The position numbers and the translations under genes were made by a program. The notes under the pieces were generated by a model. The model was not told where the DNA came from and did no database searches. It worked only from the letters and a program-made list of their open reading frames with translations. From Sphagnum compactum (lineage: Eukaryota; Bryophyta; Sphagnopsida; Sphagnales), in contig OZ234494.1 of the NCBI GenBank assembly GCA_965153455.1, positions 26,217,354 through 26,281,353 on the forward strand: a stretch of DNA of 64,000 nucleotides, given 5' to 3'. Below are positions 36,454-47,655 of the stretch, one piece after another. The stretch's first letter is position 1, and the number at the start of each line of letters is the position of its first letter.

Positions 36454-39400
36454 ATGGTGAAGACTTGTAAAGTGAAAGTAGACAAAAAGACTTACACGGT
36501 AAATTATGACACTGATGAATATGAAAAGCTGATCTATGAGGTAAGCGTGTCTGCAAAGGAGGGAAGGAATGCGTTCAAGTGCATCCATTGCAAGGCAAAG
36601 TTTACATCAAAGCAGCGGCTAAATTATCACCGCCTCAAAGGTTGTGATAGAGCTCTTGACATCAACGGCAAACCATTCCAGCTCAAACTATACCCATCTG
36701 TGACATCTGGAGGAGCTGTAGAAGTCAGGGATATTTTAGAAAAGAACAACTTGCATGTAAGGAATACATTTAAGTGCATCCATTGCAACAAGGAGTGTCT
36801 ATCGAAGCAACGACTAAATTATCACTGCTGCATGCGTTGTCCTGGTGTTCTTGACATCAATGGCCAACTTTTGCAGCTCAAACTACTTCCATCTGTGCCA
36901 TCTGGAGGAGCTGCTGAAGTCAGGGTTATTTTAGAAAAACAAAACTTGCACAGGGCCTGTGAGCTTGAAGAAAGCGATCAACTGGCTAGTTCTGGAGAGG
37001 ATGTCCTCCATGGCAGCCCTTTGCAACTTCCCTGCAAGGATGGGAGTGAGCTGCCAGATGCTGCTTGTGTAACTCCAATTGTGGACAAAGAACATCCAGA
37101 ATCACATGAAGTTTCTGCTGCATCCAGGGATATTTCAGAAAAGCACAACTTTCACGGGGTCTGTGAGCCTGAGGAACGTGATCAGCTGGCCGGTTTTGGT
37201 GAGGATGTCATTCCCCATGGCAGCCCATTACAACTCCTCTGGCACAATAGGTCCCCCTGGGAGGATGGGAGGAAGCTGCCAGATGCTCTTTGTGTAACTC
37301 CAATTGTGTACAAAGAACATCCAGAATCACATGAGGTTTCATTCCTGGTAATGGATGGACTCAGCTTCTCACCAGTATATTTATATCAGGAGGAACTTGA
37401 CAGAGAGGACTCGAGCATCTACCGAGGAAAAGGGCTGTTTGATTTACTGCCGCAGAAGGCAAACAAGGCTTTGTGTGTAGCTTCTGTGGCAGAGTTTGAA
37501 GACTGCATCTCAGCAACTGGTCTCTATCCTGATTTGACTGCCTGCGCAAGCTTCTCCTATCAAAATATGCACCGAGTAATTCTAGACAGTATAGTGGAAG
37601 ATAATACTGGAATGGTAAAAATTGCAGATGTCCCCTCAACAATTTGGGCTACACAGACAGGATTTGCTATGGGAGGGAAGAGAGTCATGAACATAATCAT
37701 CATGGGCCGCCATGAGGATTGTACCAGATCCCGTGAAGCTGAGGGAGAGAGATGGATCAGCTGGGGAGGGGCAGGCAGCTTGGAAGGACACATGAAAAGC
37801 TTTACACCAGGGGAGCAAACAATATATGTAAGCTGGGTACAAGATCTCCTCTGGAACTGCAACAACCTCATCATATCCAGAAGGGGACTGTTGCCCAAAT
37901 CTGTAGTGCCAAGCTGCTTCCCCTCAGTTTCTAACTCCCTGGACGGGTGTCAAGACATGCATAATTTGAAAGAAGTTCTTGTAACCCAGCAAGCAAAGAG
38001 CCAAGACAGCAGTGAAAGATGTAAGAGGAAGAGTCTTGCCAATGGCTCACCTGGTGGTGGGGAAGGAAGGAAAAGGAGGTTTGGCAATAGTAGTGGAAAT
38101 GAAGATATAATCAACATCACCATACAACAGATGAATCGTCGAGATGTTAAAAGCACCCTGAAAGAGTATCAAGGAGCCTTGGAGAACCTTGACAAGGCTG
38201 ATGTTCTTGAACCAAACAATGCATTAACCTTCACGAATCGTGGACATGTCAACTACATGTTGTATGACTATCAAGGAGCCTTGGAGAACCTTGACAAGGC
38301 GGATGTTCTTGAACCGAACAATGCATTCACCTTAAGGATTCGTGGAGATGTCAAATACATGTTGAAAGAGTATCAACGAGCCTTGGGGGACCTTGACAAG
38401 GCTAATGTTCTTGAACCAAATAATGCAATCACCTTGAAGATTCGTGGAGATGTCAAAAGGATGTTGGATGACTATCAAGGAGCCGTGGAGGACCTTGACA
38501 AGGCTGATGTTCTTGAACCAAACAATGCATTCACCTTGAGGAATCGTGGAGATGTCAAATACATGTTGAAAGAGTATCAAGGAGCCTTGCAGGACCTTGA
38601 CAAGGCTCATGTTCTTGAACCAAACAATGCATCCACCTTGAGGATTCGTGGAGATGTCAAAAGGATGTTGCATGACTATCAAGGAGCCTTGCAGGACCTT
38701 GACAAGGCTGATGTTCTTGAACCAAACAATGCATTCACCTTGAGGATTCGTGGAGATGTCAAAAGGATTTTGAAAGAGTATCAAGGAGCCTTGCAGGACC
38801 TTGACAAGGCTGATGTTCTTGAACCAAACAATGCATTCACCTTGAGGAATCGTGGAGATGTCAAATACATGTTGGATGACGATCAAGGAGCCTTGCAGGA
38901 CCTTGACAAGGCTGATGTTCTTGAACCAAACAATGCATTCACCTTGAGGATTCGTGGAGATGTCAAAAGGCTGTTGCATGACTATCAAGGAGCCTTGCAG
39001 GACCTTGACAAGGCTGATGTTCTTGAACCAAACAATGCATTCACCTTGACGAATCGTGGAGATGTCAAATACATGTTGGATGACGATCAAGGAGCCTTGC
39101 AGGACCTTGACAAGGCTCATGTTCTTAAACCAAACATTGCATTCACCTTGAAGATTCGTGGAGATGTCAAAAGGATGTTGCATGACTATCAAGGAGCCTT
39201 GCAGGACCTTGACAAGGCTGATGTTCTTGAACCAAACAATGCATTCACCTTGAAGAATCGTGGAGATATCAAATACATGTTGCATGACTATCAAGGAGCC
39301 TTGCAGGACCTTGACAAGGCTCATGTTCTTGAACCAAACATTGCATTCACCTTGAGGATTCGTGGAGATGTCAAAAGGATGTTGAAAGAGTATCAAGGAG

Positions 39401-40683
39401 CCTTGCAGGACCTTGACAAGGCTCATGTTCTTGAACCAAACAATGCATTCACCTTGAGGATTCGTGGAGATGTCAAAAGGATGTTGCATGACTATCAAGG
39501 AGCCTTGCAGGACCTTGACAAGGCTGATGTTCTTGAACCAAACAATGCATTCACCTTGAGGAATCGTGGAGATGTCAAAAGGCTGTTGCATGACTATCAA
39601 GGGGCCTTGCAGGACCTTGACAAGGCTCATGTTCTTAAACCAAACATTGCATTCACCTTGAGGATTCGTGGAGATGTCAAATACATGTTGAAAGACTGTC
39701 AAGGAGCCTTGCAGGACCTTGACAAGGCTGATGTTCTTGAACCAAACAATGCATTCACCTTGAAGATTCGTGGAGATGTCAAATACATGTTGCATGACTA
39801 TCAAGGAGCCTTGCAGGACCTTGACAAGGCTGATGTTCTTGAACCAAACAATGCATTCACCTTGAAGAATCGTGGAGATGTCAAATACATGTTGCATGAC
39901 TATCAAGGAGCCTTGCAGGACCTTGACAAGGCTCATGTTCTTGAACCAAACATTGCATTCACCTTGAGGATTCGTGGAGATGTCAAAAGGATGTTGAAAG
40001 AGTATCAAGGAGCCTTGCAGGACCTTGACAAGGCTCATGTTCTTGAACCAAACAATGCATTCACCTTGAGGATTCGTGGAGATGTCAAAAGGATGTTGCA
40101 TGACTATCAAGGAGCCTTGCAGGACCTTGACAAGGCTGATGTTCTTGAACCAAACAATGCATTCACCTTGACGAATCGTGGAGATGTCAAATACATGTTG
40201 CATGACTATCAAGGAGCCTTGGAGGACCTTGACAAGGCTGATGTTGTTGAACCGAACAATGCATTCACCTTGAGGATTCGTGGAGATGTCAAAAGGATGT
40301 TGAAAGAGTATCAAGGAGCCTTGCAGGACCTTGACAAGGCTCATGTTCTTGAACCAAACAATGCATTCACCTTGAGGATTCGTGGAGATGTCAAAAGGAT
40401 GTTGCATGACTATCAAGGAGCCTTGCAGGACCTTGACAAGGCTGATGTTCTTGAACCAAACAATGCATTCACCTTGACGAATCGTGGAGATGTCAAAAGG
40501 CTGTTGCATGACTATCAAGGAGCCTTGGAGGACCTTGACAAGGCTGATGTTTTTGAACCGAACAATGCATTCACCTTGAGGATTCGTGGAGATGTCAAAT
40601 ACATGTTGAAAGACTGTCAAGGAGCCTTGCAGGACCTTGACAAGGCTGATGTTCTTGAATCAAACAATGCATTCACCTTATAA
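36454..40683 (+). CDS. Two C2HC zinc fingers plus 25 near-identical TPR repeats
   Basis: An intact 1409-codon frame. I start it at ATG 36454 (MVKTCKVKV) rather than the in-frame ATG at 36400: the related pseudogene starts at the same place, and a pyrimidine-rich stretch ending GTGCAG lies four bases before, so the 18 upstream codons are probably intron. Fingers of form C-x2-C-x12-H-x4-C are at residues 43-64 and 108-129, each followed by LDINGxxxQLKL. Residues about 161-298 hold a twofold repeat (DQLA, HGSPLQL, EHPESHEVS). A middle domain at about 300-500 is unrecognised. Basic clusters CKRK and GRKRR at about 523-543 look like a bipartite nuclear signal. TPRs of 34 residues fill 560-1405, and the protein ends AFTL with no capping helix. 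I infer a nuclear scaffold that binds partners through the TPR superhelix; ligand and process are unknown. Confidence 0.85.
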   Translation: MVKTCKVKVDKKTYTVNYDTDEYEKLIYEVSVSAKEGRNAFKCIHCKAKFTSKQRLNYHRLKGCDRALDINGKPFQLKLYPSVTSGGAVEVRDILEKNNLHVRNTFKCIHCNKECLSKQRLNYHCCMRCPGVLDINGQLLQLKLLPSVPSGGAAEVRVILEKQNLHRACELEESDQLASSGEDVLHGSPLQLPCKDGSELPDAACVTPIVDKEHPESHEVSAASRDISEKHNFHGVCEPEERDQLAGFGEDVIPHGSPLQLLWHNRSPWEDGRKLPDALCVTPIVYKEHPESHEVSFLVMDGLSFSPVYLYQEELDREDSSIYRGKGLFDLLPQKANKALCVASVAEFEDCISATGLYPDLTACASFSYQNMHRVILDSIVEDNTGMVKIADVPSTIWATQTGFAMGGKRVMNIIIMGRHEDCTRSREAEGERWISWGGAGSLEGHMKSFTPGEQTIYVSWVQDLLWNCNNLIISRRGLLPKSVVPSCFPSVSNSLDGCQDMHNLKEVLVTQQAKSQDSSERCKRKSLANGSPGGGEGRKRRFGNSSGNEDIINITIQQMNRRDVKSTLKEYQGALENLDKADVLEPNNALTFTNRGHVNYMLYDYQGALENLDKADVLEPNNAFTLRIRGDVKYMLKEYQRALGDLDKANVLEPNNAITLKIRGDVKRMLDDYQGAVEDLDKADVLEPNNAFTLRNRGDVKYMLKEYQGALQDLDKAHVLEPNNASTLRIRGDVKRMLHDYQGALQDLDKADVLEPNNAFTLRIRGDVKRILKEYQGALQDLDKADVLEPNNAFTLRNRGDVKYMLDDDQGALQDLDKADVLEPNNAFTLRIRGDVKRLLHDYQGALQDLDKADVLEPNNAFTLTNRGDVKYMLDDDQGALQDLDKAHVLKPNIAFTLKIRGDVKRMLHDYQGALQDLDKADVLEPNNAFTLKNRGDIKYMLHDYQGALQDLDKAHVLEPNIAFTLRIRGDVKRMLKEYQGALQDLDKAHVLEPNNAFTLRIRGDVKRMLHDYQGALQDLDKADVLEPNNAFTLRNRGDVKRLLHDYQGALQDLDKAHVLKPNIAFTLRIRGDVKYMLKDCQGALQDLDKADVLEPNNAFTLKIRGDVKYMLHDYQGALQDLDKADVLEPNNAFTLKNRGDVKYMLHDYQGALQDLDKAHVLEPNIAFTLRIRGDVKRMLKEYQGALQDLDKAHVLEPNNAFTLRIRGDVKRMLHDYQGALQDLDKADVLEPNNAFTLTNRGDVKYMLHDYQGALEDLDKADVVEPNNAFTLRIRGDVKRMLKEYQGALQDLDKAHVLEPNNAFTLRIRGDVKRMLHDYQGALQDLDKADVLEPNNAFTLTNRGDVKRLLHDYQGALEDLDKADVFEPNNAFTLRIRGDVKYMLKDCQGALQDLDKADVLESNNAFTL
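38131..40668 (+). repeat. 102-bp coding tandem array (TPR repeats)
   Basis: One partial unit (38131-38220) and 24 full 102-bp units (38221-40668). The 34-residue consensus has Gly8, Ala20, Ala27 and Pro32 as in canonical TPRs. Units differ mainly at positions 5, 6, 12, 13, 15, 16, 22 and 28. Higher-order structure is visible: units 13-16 recur as 22-25, and 11-15 recur as 17-21, so blocks of several units have duplicated recently. Confidence 0.95.
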
Positions 40684-42460
40684 AAGTTTTTAAATGGAGT
40701 GGCTCCCACAATGAAAGTGCAAAAAAATCTTTCATATCTGAAGTGCGCACTTTGGGATCAATTCAACATATCAATTTGGTTCGTCTTTTGGGCTTTTGTA
40801 TCAAAGGCTTATAACATATGTTGGTATATGAATACATTTCAAACTATAGGAGCAGTGATCTTTTTTTCCAAGTGGCTTTGGGCATATGGTCATGTCTAAA
40901 TTTTCTAGTTCAAGATTAATTGTTGGACATAACACAATAAATGTTGAAATGATGCCCATTTTTTCAAACAAAAGTTTTAATCAAGTTAACATCCATCATC
41001 GTGGGATACTAAATGTTTTTTAGGAATTTTGAGACACCCATTACAATACTAATGGAAAATTTTGTGTTCATAGATTTGGATATACTTTAGATTTGGGTTT
41101 GTAAAATGATGATATACTTGAAAACGAAATAATACATTTCATATAGTTGCACGTAAATTATAAACCTTATAATTATGATAACATATGATGGGTTATTGCC
41201 CCTTTTCTTTCCTATTAGCAAAATTGTAATGGCTCATTATAACTTGATTGTGGACTTCAAATTATGACCTCCACTAGGATAATATAAATTAATATGGTTC
41301 CATAAAACATGAACATTCTAACTAGATGTTTGGCCCATGTTTGGCTTATAGATGTTGAACCTTTAAATACCTAATAAGCCAAAACTAATTTCAAGAAATC
41401 TATTGTTGGGGAATATAATTTGATTTTAAATACTTAAAAGGTGTGTGGTCCCAAAAGGTTCCTAATTAAATGCAACTAATGTTGTTTTACACATCTAATT
41501 TTCGTTTAAACTAAAAACATATTCTAATCAAGTTTATTGTTTCCATGGCAATATTGTTTAATTAATTCAAATTGCATCATTTTATTTATCCTTAAATTAT
41601 TGGATACTTAAGTATCCAATATTTGCAAAAATATTGACAAACCAACTTTACATATAATTGAGATTTTATTAATTTAAGATTTATCTTCTTTCAATGTCAA
41701 TTATGTTTTAAAAAAATAAAATAAAATTATCATGGTCTTTAGGTTTAACAATCAATTGTGATTGCACCATCAAATCATTTTCATTTAATGATCCCAAGAA
41801 TGTGACACTTATATGCAAAACATGTAAAATTCAAAACCCTCAATTATCGTTGCATATTTTTGGCATACTTTAATTTATTAACACGCTCATCATTCCATGA
41901 ACAGAATTGTAGGAATATGGCACTATATTTTAATATACCATATACTATCATGATACCCCTGTCTTGTGGTTTTAGTTGGCCCTTCTTGAGTGAAGTTATC
42001 ATACATTTTCTTTCAATTTGATTCAAATTTTCACCGCCAAAGCTCTCTTCCTCCAAGAAAGGGGATTCATAACGTTTAAATAGGTACACACTGATTTTAA
42101 TGTTGTATTAGCACAATGCAAACCAATGCCTAATTGCCTGGGGTGTTGTGCACCATTTTTACCCTATGTGCTACAATAAACCTTGGGATGAATCCTTTAA
42201 ACCTTGAAATCCACATTTTTGTCAACTTTTTGGCATGTATTGCTTCTTTCAATGGTGCACCTGAACACCCATCATCAGCCTTTGCTTCCGGTCAATCTTT
42301 GGAGGGGATGACCACCATTAGGCTCCACCATATAATTTAGTCAACGAATTGTGAGTCTCCTATCTATTCTAACGAACATAGCAATCCCTTTGCCAAACAG
42401 CTCTTGTTCCACTAGAAATCTATAAAAAAAACCCTGCGCCTATTATCATTTGGTCTTCAC
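40684..42460. other. AT-rich spacer after the zinc-finger/TPR gene
   Basis: No gene, RNA or clear repeat was recognised. It probably includes the 3' untranslated region of the zinc-finger/TPR gene at its left end. Confidence 0.5.
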
Positions 42461-43290
42461 CTAAGGAAAAAGAGTTGGAGAACAATTCTTTTGCTTATCT
42501 AATCTTTTGAAGGACCTTACCAAGTAGAAGCCCTCCGTGGGTGCATGTAGAGCACCCTTAAGCAAAGCCACCAGTAACCAGAAAGCATCTTCCTCCCTCA
42601 TGTACAATAAAAGCGACCATGTAAGAAATCCCATTCCTTGTTCAAATACATAACACTTGTTGTCAATAGACCTCAACCTCCAATACCAAATGCCAACTAT
42701 TTTTTATTTAACATTATGGTGCATAACCTTGTGAGTGTCACTCACAAGTATCAGACCACTACCTTCATCACAAATGGCAGCTATTAGCTGCAATTCTTCC
42801 CCACGGACTACATGAGCTCCCAACAATGGATGTGTGTACAAAAATTTGCACAAAATTTCAAACAAACAATTATAAAAAAAATCTATGTCCTAAGTTTTTA
42901 GAAAGCAAGCACTTCATTCAGTCATGATGTTGGCTACGATTCAAGGGACATTATGGTCCACTTTCCATCTATTTCAAGAGACACATTTCTGATTTGAAAT
43001 TCTCACCAACGATTCCATTGCAAAAATTGCACACAAACAATCTAATTGCAGCCAAAGAAATGATAAATACATGTCTCATGAACCTCAATTAAAAAGTTGG
43101 ATTGTTGAAACTTGAGAGTAGACAAAGTTTTTTCAGCTTTACTTTAAAATGGGGAACTCCAAAGATGGCCACCTTCCGTAGTCAAACAAAGAATAAAGAG
43201 ACAGACCTCGACATACCCCACATCTTGGTCATATACTCCATATGCCTTGAGGATGTTATAGAAAGAATGTTGCCTAGGCACATGTCTCTG
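42461..43290 (-). pseudogene. Relic of a TBC-domain (Rab GTPase-activating) gene
   Basis: The minus strand has two pieces of a plant TBC domain in order. At about 43290-43209 it reads YNILKAYGVYDQDVGYV. At 42676-42461 it reads QGMGFLTWSLLLYM and continues EEDAFWLLVALLKG. These are adjacent in intact plant TBC proteins, so the roughly 530 bases between them look like an intron, and the relic is not a processed copy. Only this fragment of the domain is present and it is followed by unrelated sequence, so it is non-functional. Within the putative intron, at about 42720-42900, a stretch reading LIAAICDEGSGL resembles the segment upstream of the zinc-finger/TPR genes. Confidence 0.75.
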
Positions 43291-44386
43291 TTGGAAAAAA
43301 AACATGTGATGGAAATGTCCGTGAAATATCCGTGATTATATCTTGTTTTGCAATTGAAGTTTCATATAGGACCAATTGTTGCAAGACAAATTGGTTTGAT
43401 GAGCATCATGTTGAATTTTAAGTGCAAAATCCTTTGCTCTGCTTTGATCCTTTGACCCTTCTTACAACATTAAAAAAACTTGATGCAGTCAAAATCTGAC
43501 CTATATCTCTTGTCCTTGCATGCAAACATACAATTTCTTTGTTGAAATTAGTGCAATTTCCTAGTAATGAAAAAAGTCTACAAAAAACAAGTACCTCATA
43601 CACTCATTCATGAGCAGTAAACCACGGCTGCCTGAAATAAGTTGCCACACTAGGCCTTGTAGATAATCATGGATGCCCTTGCGCACACAACGTTTTACAA
43701 GCTATGGCTTTCTAGGCACGTAGTGTTTCCAATCTCTACCCCCAACTCCAATCATTCTCCGCCATTTCCACACTCTATAGTCCTCTCTGTCAAGACCTCA
43801 AGGCGAGAAAGGATGTGATGTACGGAGGAATTTGTGGCTTCTCTGAAGGGCAGAGCACCTGCCAGGGTTTCTCTTAAGGATTTTGTGGTTGTGAATTTTT
43901 CTGTGTGCCATTGAGGTGTGTGCTGGAGTCTGGGGGGATGGCTTGTATTTCTAGGTTTCCTAGGGAAGTGGAAGAGTCTGTGATGAAGCTCTGAAGGTTC
44001 TTCACGCTTCACACTTGGGTGTCAGGAGTCAGGACTCGAGTATTGGCTACAGATATATCTTCTTAGTCTCCTGAGGTCCAAAGTTCTTACCTTGCGGAGA
44101 CTCTCAGCAGCAGGAGACTCTGCTCTCTACTACTCTAAGGAGGGCGAGAGCTACGCGAGAGTAACGGGAGCACAACGCCATAGCCGCTGCGTTTTTTTTT
44201 TTTTTTTTTTGGGCAGGCGGGCAGGCGAGCATTGTTGTTGTTGTTTTTTTTTTTTTTTTTTTTTCACTGCAAATCAGCAAGCAAGCCTTGGGAGGTTTTT
44301 GATTTTTCTCTTTTCTATGTCCTTCAGGGATTGCTGGTAATGTGTTGAATTTGTGGTGCGCCCAGATTTTTTCTTGCTAATTCTCG
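43291..44386. other. Spacer, leader-like at its right end
   Basis: Up to about 43.7 kb the sequence is AT-rich with no gene. From about 43.75 kb it becomes GC-richer with GAGAG-like words, resembling a plant promoter/leader, and includes two long T runs (44192-44210, 19 T; 44244-44264, 21 T). Confidence 0.4.
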
Positions 44387-44557
44387 ATGGTGAAAATGAG
44401 CCGGGTTATGGATTTAGAGGCCCAGCAGATCTCAAAGCTAAACAACCATCTTCTTGTCGCTGATAGAATCCGGAAGGTTGGACAAATCACGCGCCAAGGC
44501 AACGGTTGGCCTCCCTCCCCTTCTCGGGATTTCTTTGTCAAAACCTCAGAGCTATGA
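44387..44557 (+). CDS. Short open frame, possible first exon
   Basis: An ATG at 44387 after a leader-like region opens a frame of about 56 codons (MVKMSRVMDLEAQQISKL). Its first 30 residues look like a helical, charged protein start. A weak donor (AAG then GTTGGA) follows codon 30. No family was recognised and no downstream exon found, so this may be chance. Confidence 0.2.
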   Translation: MVKMSRVMDLEAQQISKLNNHLLVADRIRKVGQITRQGNGWPPSPSRDFFVKTSEL

Positions 44558-47540
44558 GAGACTATGGGAAAACATTTTGAAGTAATTGTTATGTTAGTTC
44601 AAGAAAAACTAGAATTAACAAAACAAGAGTGCATATGGCCATATCCTTCAGAATGTCGTCGGTGAAAGGTTAGACCATCACTTATGTTAGGTATTCAAAA
44701 CAACCTTTCACTGTCAAACACTTTCCACTTCTACAAATCCTCTGAATGACAGGAAATGTGAATGCCTTGGATGGAGAGGCACTTTCCATCTGGAGTGTGA
44801 TGCTTGCCAAATCTTAGGAAACATCCAGTGTTGTGCAGTTCTTGAATTTTGTTTTTAATAACCTCTGGTAGTGGGTTAATTTCAGAAATGAAGAACCCTC
44901 AAGTTCTGGTTTTTTTAATATTTTCAGAATCAAAAGAACCTCGGGTCCTGGGTTTTCGAAAAAATTCAAAGAGCTGGTGGTTTTCACAAAAGAGCCAGTA
45001 AAGAACTGGCAATTCAGGGTAGGTTCTTTGACCCAGTTATTGACATTTTAGAACCCCAGTTAAGGGTCAAAAACCAGCTGTGTGATTTTTCGAAAACTGC
45101 TGGTTAGGGGTCAGAACTGGTTCTATGATTTTTGAGATCCACCTGTCTAGGGTAGAGACATATGCAACCATCACCCGCCATTTCCAGGTTACAGAAAAGA
45201 GAGAACATCCTAACACTGGAAACAACCCTAGGAATTTGAACATACTTCCTATGTGGACCTACCCATGAAGGTTGGCCTGCAACCAACCTGGTGACCTGTG
45301 CTCAGCCAGCTGCTTGGTTCACAAACTGAAATGTGATCATTTGACTATGGGCTGACATTCAACTACTGGCTGGGGGTCAATACAAACCATTTTGTAAATT
45401 ATGGGGAACCATTAGCTCACTTGAGTTAGGTTGAACCTGTTGTTTTGTAGTTGCACCAATGTGTAAATTTTACTGCAGTAGTTTTGTAGTCACGCCAATG
45501 TCTGTGGCACTGCGAAATAAGAACCCCTAACTATTTACCTTACGAAATCTAAAATGTGCTACAAATGAAAATTTTGATGTGGCAGCCTGATGGGGAACAG
45601 TTCACCAGAGTGTTCAGGCTGAAGAGTATACATTTATCCTGCAAATTTACTGGCGTTTTACGGTTCTAGCCAGAGCACGAGCTGATTGTGGTAGCAGGGT
45701 ACCTTGCCTGTCTTGCCAAGATAGACTCCAATCTCCAGCAGGAGCGGATTGGGTTGGCAGGGTACCTTGCCTGGATTGCCACGAAAAAATTGTTCTCAAG
45801 ATTGCATGTTCAGCCATCTCATGACCTACTCATCAAATGGCCAGTTTGTCTAGATAAGTTCCATCAGGCTTCCGCTGGGATGTAGTTAAAAGATAGAAGC
45901 CCCATGTGTAGAATGGGAGGAGATCCCACCGAGGGTGCAAAACATCAGGAAGAGAGGTACAAAGGTTAATGGATAGATGAAGGGTAGCCATTAGTCTAAG
46001 CAAAAACTGGCCCTGAACATAGTTTGGGAATAAGAGATCAGCAACTATTACCTAATGGGAAAGGCCTAGATTTTCTTTTGGAGTTGGAGGGAGTTTGAAG
46101 GGAAGGTTATCCACAGTATGCTGGGTGGGTAAGTGTTCCCTCTTCTGTTACACCTTTAATTACCCTGTCTGACTAGGGAATTATCTCAGATTTACCCTGT
46201 TCTACCCTACTGGTCTAGTGTAAATCTCAAGATTGCCGTTTCTCCAGGTAACTAATTGTTTTAAGCCACATGAAAACAGAGTATAAAAATTCATAATATT
46301 TCTCATGCAGTTCACACATTTTGCATTGCATTTGGTTGCAAGAAAAAATATTAATTAAATAGCCATAACTTGAACAAGACCATATTTTTTCTTGTGTTAA
46401 TTATTTTAAGCAAGATTGTTAATTCAAAGTTTTTAATCCCTTTTGAATCATGATGTCAGTTGCTATTCCAAAAATGCAATGGAATTTATTAAAGATGCCA
46501 ATTTCTTTTTAACTTTGTCAAATTCCCTCAACAACAACAAAGTGTGAACCAGCGCCCACCAGTGCACCATCTACTGGATGCCTGTTATGACTCAGTTATG
46601 GGTGAACCTCAACTGAGTCGATATTTGGTTTCAAGTTAGTAACACATTTTGTAAGGAGTAAGTCCAGTATATATGTACAGTAGGAAGGAAAATAGGTGAC
46701 TACTAGGTAAGTAATCATTTATACTTAAGTACTGGCTGTCTTTACTACCTACCTACTAACCCACATGTGAGTTGTTAGTGGGTAGGTAGGGAATGAAGGA
46801 TCCAAGATAACCACTATGGTTAGCTAGGGAACTGGAGCCCAGCAGAAGACTGTGCAGACCACTGCCCATCCATCCTTCCTGGTGTACTGGTGGGTATTGG
46901 TTCACTCAGGCCCTTTTGAATGGTTTATGCCTGTATTTGCAACGGCCATTGTGAATACACTTGTTTTTCTCCAATACCAATGTGTCACACTTGTACAAAT
47001 ATTATACCTGTTTTGATATACCTTATATTTTGCCCAATTTTATCCATATGATAAATGTAATGTAAATCGTAAATGTCTAACCTTATCTTCAAGGTTAAAT
47101 ACTTGTGAACAGGGTAAATGGTGTTAATTTACCATTACAATCCTACTCTCCATCCTAGTTCATCAACAAAATCAACGAATCCAGATTTCTTAACTTCATA
47201 CAAACAATTGACACAATTCACAAAATTCATAAACACTCAGTTTACAAAATTTCATTACCAATTGCACAACTTCTTAGAATTGTCAAGAATTGATAACAGT
47301 TTCTTTCTTTTATGGTTGAGATTGAATGTGGAACATTCATGTTGGATTGTCAATCCAATTCTTAGTAGTAGGAGAAATGGGTTCTCAATTCATCCATATT
47401 TCAAGTAGATTGTTCATTTGTGTTTCACTAACTCTGTTTTTTAATGTTATCAAAACTTTCAGAATAAATATGTGGCTTTGAAAGTTTTGATAAATATGTT
47501 GCTTTGAGGTAAATATTTACCTCAAAGCAAAACTCTTTTA
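44558..47540. other. Spacer with short degenerate repeats
   Basis: At about 44880-45130 words such as AGTTCTGGTTTTT, GAACTGG and CCAGTTA recur irregularly. At 45690-45780 GGTACCTTGCCTG occurs twice about 70 bases apart. At 46730-46795 an imperfect hairpin pairs CTACCTACCTACTAAC with GTTAGTGGGTAGGTAG around a central CACATGTG. No gene was recognised. Confidence 0.4.
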
Positions 47541-47552
47541 TATTTCACTTGG

Positions 47553-47655
47553 AGTGTGCGGAAGGGAGCGTGTGTTTGTGGCTTCCGTTTAGAGGCTATT
47601 GTTTTGTGTGGAAGGGAGCATGTGCCTGTGGCTTCCCTTTAAAGGCCATTTTTCA
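47553..47655 (+). repeat. Tandem duplication of about 50 bp
   Basis: Two units share GGAAGGGAGC, TGTGGCTTCC and GGC(T)ATT in order: the first from about 47553, the second from about 47606. Confidence 0.65.

Noticed and set aside
38332-40620. 762-codon antisense frame as a gene
   Set aside because: A shadow of the 102-bp TPR units; the sense strand has the TPR signature and the natural start.
44192-44264. Two long T runs as poly(A) tails of retrocopies
   Set aside because: No processed gene copy or target-site duplication is visible next to them; simple homopolymer tracts suffice.
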